Source: Gigaspora rosea
Lineage: Eukaryota; Glomeromycota; Glomeromycetes; Diversisporales; Gigasporaceae
Length of the DNA stretch: 64,000 nt
Reading direction: 5' to 3'
Assembly (NCBI GenBank): GCA_003550325.1
Contig: QKWP01000036.1
Location: forward strand, 617,286 to 681,285
This document shows positions 59,850 through 64,000 of the stretch, piece by piece (position 1 is the first letter of the stretch; the number at the start of each line of letters is the position of its first letter). Position numbers and translations under genes: made by a program. The notes below the pieces were generated by a model. That model ran no database searches, was not told where the DNA came from, and was given only the letters and a program-made list of their open reading frames with translations.

Positions 59850-60700
59850 GTAAGTTTGACATTTACTTTTAAAACGTATAACTACTTAGTCCAAATTTTT
59901 AAAAAAGTAAAATATTGTAATCTGTTAGGTATAATGCAAAATAGTAATGATTAAATAAGTAACATTACATTGAAAACATAATCTGATTGTGCATGTGATA
60001 GTGGATTAGTATATCAAAATCCCGACACTACCAATATTCTAATAGTAATATTTTGATGTCAGGATTTTGTGTCATTAAGATTTTGTGTCGATATTCTGAT
60101 ATAAGACCATATTGACAAAAAAACAAAAGTCACAAAACCAGTGGTGGTATCTAGAGATGTACCTAGAGACATACCTCATGCGAGATCACAGAATCATCAT
60201 GCCCAAGATTTCACATAACTTGTACAATATGATGTTATATTTCACGCGAAATAGATTATTTAATCAGAAAATTTTGATGATCAATGATACCCAAATGCAT
60301 ATGTTTTTCTAGAGTGCACTTTTGTAACATGGGTCACGAAAAGTTATGCAATATGATCTTGTGTACAACATGTGGAATGTATGCTAAGTTTATCTTGTGA
60401 GATTTATATTCCTAGTGGTACCCAACCTATACTTGTGGATAAGATGTTCTGTTAAGGACTGTGTACTAATTACTTTCCTCTATTGGCTATGCATGTGAAA
60501 TAGGTTAGTCATAGAAGAAAAATATTGCGATCTCATGACTAACTACCACTTTCAACTAGAAAATTCAAATTAGCATTACGTTTAAACGATTAATAGTAAT
60601 AATTTTGATTATCAAGTCGAAACAGTCGGTAAATAAAATAAATTTAGTGAACTATTTACAAAAACTTTAAGGAATACAGTTCTTTTGAAGAAAGCAGTCT
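59850..60700. other. Gene-free stretch
   Basis: Small inverted phrases around 60015-60110 (ATTTTGATGTCAGGATTTTG with variants); nothing else. Confidence 0.4.
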
Positions 60701-60727
60701 AGATTATTTTATTACTAATGAAGTTGA

Positions 60728-60850
60728 AAATGCTCTTGGGTGATAAAAATGATGATTATGATGATGATAACTATAATGAAAATATGATGATGAAAATATT
60801 AATGATGATGATGAAAATATCGATATTGATGATGATGAAAATATCAATGA
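60728..60850 (+). repeat. GATGATGAAAAT trinucleotide-type repeat
   Basis: Degenerate (GAT)n with GAAAAT spacers; one frame gives an Asp/Glu/Asn-rich run. The preceding frame (EESSLDYFITNEVENALG) runs into it after a one-base slip, so it may be the tail of a dead gene. Confidence 0.5.
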
Positions 60851-60980
60851 TGATGATAATGAAAGTATCGACAGTGTAATGAATTATTTTATTATTTGTA
60901 AATATTTTTTAAATCATATATACAAATAAGGTCATACAATGAGACTTAGTGGCTTAGATGTTGGGAAAGCCGGGTCTTCA

Positions 60981-61070
60981 GTGTAAACGCGGAAGATTCA
61001 GCGTAAACGCGATAGATTCAGTGTAAACGCAAAAGATTCAGCGTAAACAGGGTAGATGCAGCGCATATGC
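60981..61070 (+). promoter_or_regulatory. Five iterons, exactly 20-bp phased
   Basis: GTGTAAACGC, GCGTAAACGC, GTGTAAACGC, GCGTAAACAG and GCGCATATGC begin at 60981, 61001, 61021, 61041 and 61061. The last ends 17 bp before the TATA box, as in copy 1 (16 bp), although the words have diverged. Confidence 0.75.
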
Positions 61071-61542
61071 TGTAATTGATTAAAATGTATATAAACCCTT
61101 CAAATTCAATAAAGCTCAAGAATAAGTTCTACGTCTCATTCTAAAATAACATATAATAATAAAATGATAAACTTATCTTTTGAATTCGACTTGTAACCTT
61201 AATAAACCCTGCAAGACTCAATTCGACGGACTGAATTGACTTGTAACTTTGTATTGGCTTATTATAACTCAAATTCTGTGTGACGAGTTTAGTTAATTCT
61301 TTTAAATTGTCCACGTGATTATAGAACTTTGTATAATTCTTTATATCATGATTACCTGATTTTACATGATTATAACCCGGATCACTGATACTTTAATTAT
61401 ATAGTTATCACCTATCATCAATATCATATATTATCCATCATCCCTTATCACCTTTACATCACAAGATCATTTGTAACATTAAGCCTTTACTATTATAAAA
61501 ACTCTCCCATTACTATCGCATTATTTCCCTTCTCCCGTAATC

Positions 61543-61822
61543 GGGAGTCGCTTAAAGCCAGGTCCATCACGAAATCTTTCATTTCGCACAACCAATCAAA
61601 ATCGAAAGTTTTGTTTACACAAATCATCCTGACAAAGCAAAAAAGTAAAAATGCGAGAAATACAAGAAACGAGTGTCTAAACCTTTCTTGGCCCATTAAG
61701 AAAAAATGTCAGGGGGTCGATTTTACATATAGAGCCTTCTAATTTTAGCACCTATAGGCTCTAAACTGACCCGGACCTTAACGTTAATTTAAATTCATGA
61801 TGGACCCAGCTTTAAGCGTCCC
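61543..61822. mobile_element. CTAAAGCC-family MITE, copy 2 nested in LTR-like repeat
   Basis: Ends GGGAGTCGCTTAAAGCCAGG and inverted GGGACGCTTAAAGCTGGGTC, with perfect 8-bp duplication CCGTAATC (61535-61542 and 61823-61830). Copy 1 of the LTR-like repeat shows the single CCGTAATC at the empty site near 11905. Confidence 0.85.
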
Positions 61823-62034
61823 CCGTAATCAGTTGAAGCTTAAATTGGCACTATTGTCTATATTGGTTTACCGCTCTCCTAATTCAACCGTTACAATAGC
61901 AGTGATGATAATAACAATATAAATGTAGAACATGAACAAACCTCCATCAAAGGTTCTAGTTTGACACCATGCATTGTTATCGATATCATTAATGGTGAGA
62001 CAAAATTTTGTAATAACGACAGCGATTACAGCAA

Positions 62035-62504
62035 ATGACAGGAACCTGGAAAATAAGCACTGAAGCAGCTAATAGTAATAACCTTCAACAACTTGGAATA
62101 TGCTTTTCTCATATGACCTTGGATCAAAACCAACTACATAATAGTGGTACAAAACAACAAAGTCCAATTAAAAAAAGTGATTTCCATTCTCATTTTTGTA
62201 TTTTTTGCTGGAAAAAAAAAGTTTCTTTAGTCGTGGAAGTTGCTGTAAAGAACATTCATTGAAAATTAATAGATGTTCAAATATCTTGCATATGCATTTT
62301 AAATGTCCAGCATTTACTGAGGGACTTATTGCGCATAAGTTGTCTTTGGGATATTGTGCACGTTATATATGCACAGGATGTTTTCAAAAGCAGGGTGGCA
62401 TTTGTATAAAAAACCAGGAAGAGGCAGAATTTTCGTACCGTGTAATGAACTTGGGAAACACCTAGATGATACAAGCAATGCTCTGGCTGATATTGGAAGA
62501 TAGA
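62035..62504 (+). pseudogene. Cys-rich protein of unknown function, two frameshifts
   Basis: Reads NNLQQLGICFSHMTLDQNQL, HFCIFCWKKK, then after a slip in an A-run (about 62212-62220) FFSRGSCCKEHS and RYICTGCFQKQGG, then after a second slip near 62400 HLYKKPGRGRIF and LDDTSNALADIGR with a stop at 62502-62504. The CxxC, CC.xH and CxxC spacing suggests a zinc-binding fold. The pattern resembles uncharacterised proteins of Rhizophagus that I recall without a name. The frameshifts point to a pseudogene or error in homopolymers. Confidence 0.5.
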
Positions 62505-62550
62505 TAATGTCAATAAGGAAATCTAGTGACCAAAAATGTAAAGAAAACTT

Positions 62551-62790
62551 TTATTACTATTGACGCCAACTTTCAATTCTTAAATAACAAAAAAAAATAG
62601 TAACGAAGTAGAAGAACTTTCTAGTAGTCTCCTTGTTAGAACTGGTTTGAAAATAGCGAAAATTGATCCTAATAAATTAACAGAAAAATTATTTAAAGAG
62701 CAGCTTTTATTACTGTTGAAACCTACTCAATCGTCCAATAACAAAAAAATAAAGAAATAGAAGTAGATCTTCCTAGTAGTTTCCTTGTTA
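62551..62790 (+). repeat. 156-bp tandem duplication
   Basis: TTATTACTATTGACGCC (62551) and TTATTACTGTTGAAACC (62707) start two diverged units sharing AAATAACAAAAAAA and CTAGTAGTYTCCTTGTTA. Possibly the downstream part of the Cys-rich pseudogene. Confidence 0.55.
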
Positions 62791-63029
62791 AAATGACACT
62801 GAAAATAGCAAAGATTGATTCTAATAAATTGAAAGAAAAATTCTATAATATAACATCAGAAAATGCAGCAGATATAGGCGAAAAAAATGGAAAAGAAAAT
62901 TTTATCTTTGTCTCCTGAAATTCAACTAAAAAAAATCAGTAAAAAAATCCAGAATCGTATGACAAGTAATTCAATGCATTACTGAATGTTATCCATAACT
63001 TTTTTCAAGTAGAGATTGAAATTGAACAT

Positions 63030-63430
63030 GGTATGACCAATTGCTTGGTCAAATTGGTCATGATCAATCACGAATTTTTTGTTCGATCATAATCGATCAA
63101 ATTCAATGATCGATCATAGCCATTTGATCGATCATAAAGTTTAATCGATTACAATTAGAGATTTGAACTTGATATGTTCGATTTCAAAAAGTTAGTTCGA
63201 TCGATTATAATTTTTTGATCAATTACTGAATTGGGTATTAGAGAGAATTATATTGGTTTTAAATTAATATTGAATAATGCAGTAAAGATGACGATTGGTA
63301 AAAATTTTCTAATCGAACAAATGATCAATCATTTATAAAATGTTTGAAAGTTTGATCGATTGAACTAGAATCGATTAAAAATTAAAATTGATCCAAATCA
63401 ACTAATTATTTGTACAATTATATAACTGAT
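63030..63430. repeat. GATCGAT-rich palindromic cluster
   Basis: ATCGATC, TGATCGAT and CGATCAT occur more than ten times in 400 bp. Possible TAGAGAT ends (63012 and near 63461) but no matching target duplication. Likely a decayed MITE. Downstream to 64000 nothing is recognised. Confidence 0.45.
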
Positions 63431-64000
63431 TGTACGATCGAAAATTTTTCATATCTCTAATAAGATACATAATTTTATTCTCTAGCAAAACATTATCATA
63501 TAGAAATGGTCCTCCACTATTTCATGCACAAATGTAATTTATCGACCTGAACCAGTTATTTAATTAACTCTTTAATTTCATCAAGCACAGCCTCTGTAGT
63601 AATTGACGCTTTATGATTGATAAAAATCTTTTCCATTTATCGCTCACCCATGATGCAGTAGAGTGTGCAGTATACTATGAATAAGGTAGCTGCACGATGC
63701 TATCATGCTAGAAACCAGGAACGAAGGTATATAGTTAACAAATAGTCAAAGCAAACGTAAATAGGAAATCAATAAGTACTGAATAAATATTTAATGTTTA
63801 ATAGATTATTGTTGATCTAGCATTTCATTAGTGTATTTTGATAGTAGTAGATAATTATATATTTGTCATTTTAATAGTCTATGCTATTTATTATAAACTA
63901 GCATAACTCACATTGCTTACATAATGCATTTAGTAGTATAAATTTTTTTAGTTATTGATCAAATTTTATAAGAAAGAATTGAGTTTAAATATAAGTCGTT

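Larger units (their letters stand above)
60940..61895 (+). mobile_element. LTR-like dispersed repeat, copy 2 (MITE-interrupted)
   Basis: Same order as 11105-11979: iterons, TATATAAA (61088), AATAAA (61108), CTTATCTTTTGAATTCGACT, GACGGACTGAATTGACTTGT, and the final AATTGGCACTATTGTCTAT...CCGTTACA. A 280-bp MITE sits at 61543-61822. Sequence outside both ends differs from copy 1. Confidence 0.6.

Overview
The window is almost certainly nuclear DNA of an arbuscular mycorrhizal fungus (Glomeromycotina, Rhizophagus/Gigaspora-like). It is very AT-rich, introns are mostly 60-125 bp GT-AG, and its genes belong to families enlarged in these fungi: TKL-type kinases with Sel1 repeats, proteins with a MACPF-like core, a TRP-like channel and a P450. 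No rRNA, tRNA or CRISPR array was recognised. Assignments come from reading motifs; no database search was run. || Layout. 1-1072: 3' end of a spliced cytochrome P450. 1.7-8.3 kb: degenerate repeats and a 2-kb direct duplication whose second copy starts beside a single N. 8.5-8.9 kb: Sel1-repeat remnant. 11.1-12.0 kb: LTR-like repeat with 20-bp-phased palindromes upstream of a TATA box; a second copy lies at 60.9-61.9 kb. 13.9-27.4 kb is the gene island: a 7-exon TRP-like channel (+), a head-to-head pair of MACPF-like genes sharing a 384-bp promoter region, and a kinase gene with two kinase domains and a Sel1 tail. Several of these reading frames are broken by single-base indels, some in homopolymers, so sequencing error and true decay cannot be told apart here. 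|| 28.6-45 kb is stacked non-autonomous DNA transposons, many with readable target-site duplications: a 3.8-kb palindromic element with microsatellite arms, hAT-like, Mutator-like, Harbinger-like and TA-inserting elements, and foldback structures. 45.7-47.6 kb (minus) holds the most unusual gene: a TKL kinase that splices in frame into a C-terminal segment resembling COPII coat protein Sec31. 49.2-52.3 kb is a tandem array of decayed kinase N-terminal pseudogenes (about 465-bp period) with a foldback element inserted. 53.4-57 kb holds a poly-A retroposon with a 15-bp duplication, a MITE with an empty-site relative in the window, and a hAT-like element carrying a leucine-rich-repeat gene fragment. 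59-64 kb has a MITE family (one copy nested in the LTR-like repeat), a frameshifted Cys-rich pseudogene and minor repeats. || How the genes relate: kinases, Sel1 repeats and MACPF-like proteins are typical lineage-specific expansions of these fungi. The flanks show the likely processes behind them: tandem duplication, decay, transposon capture and exon joining.
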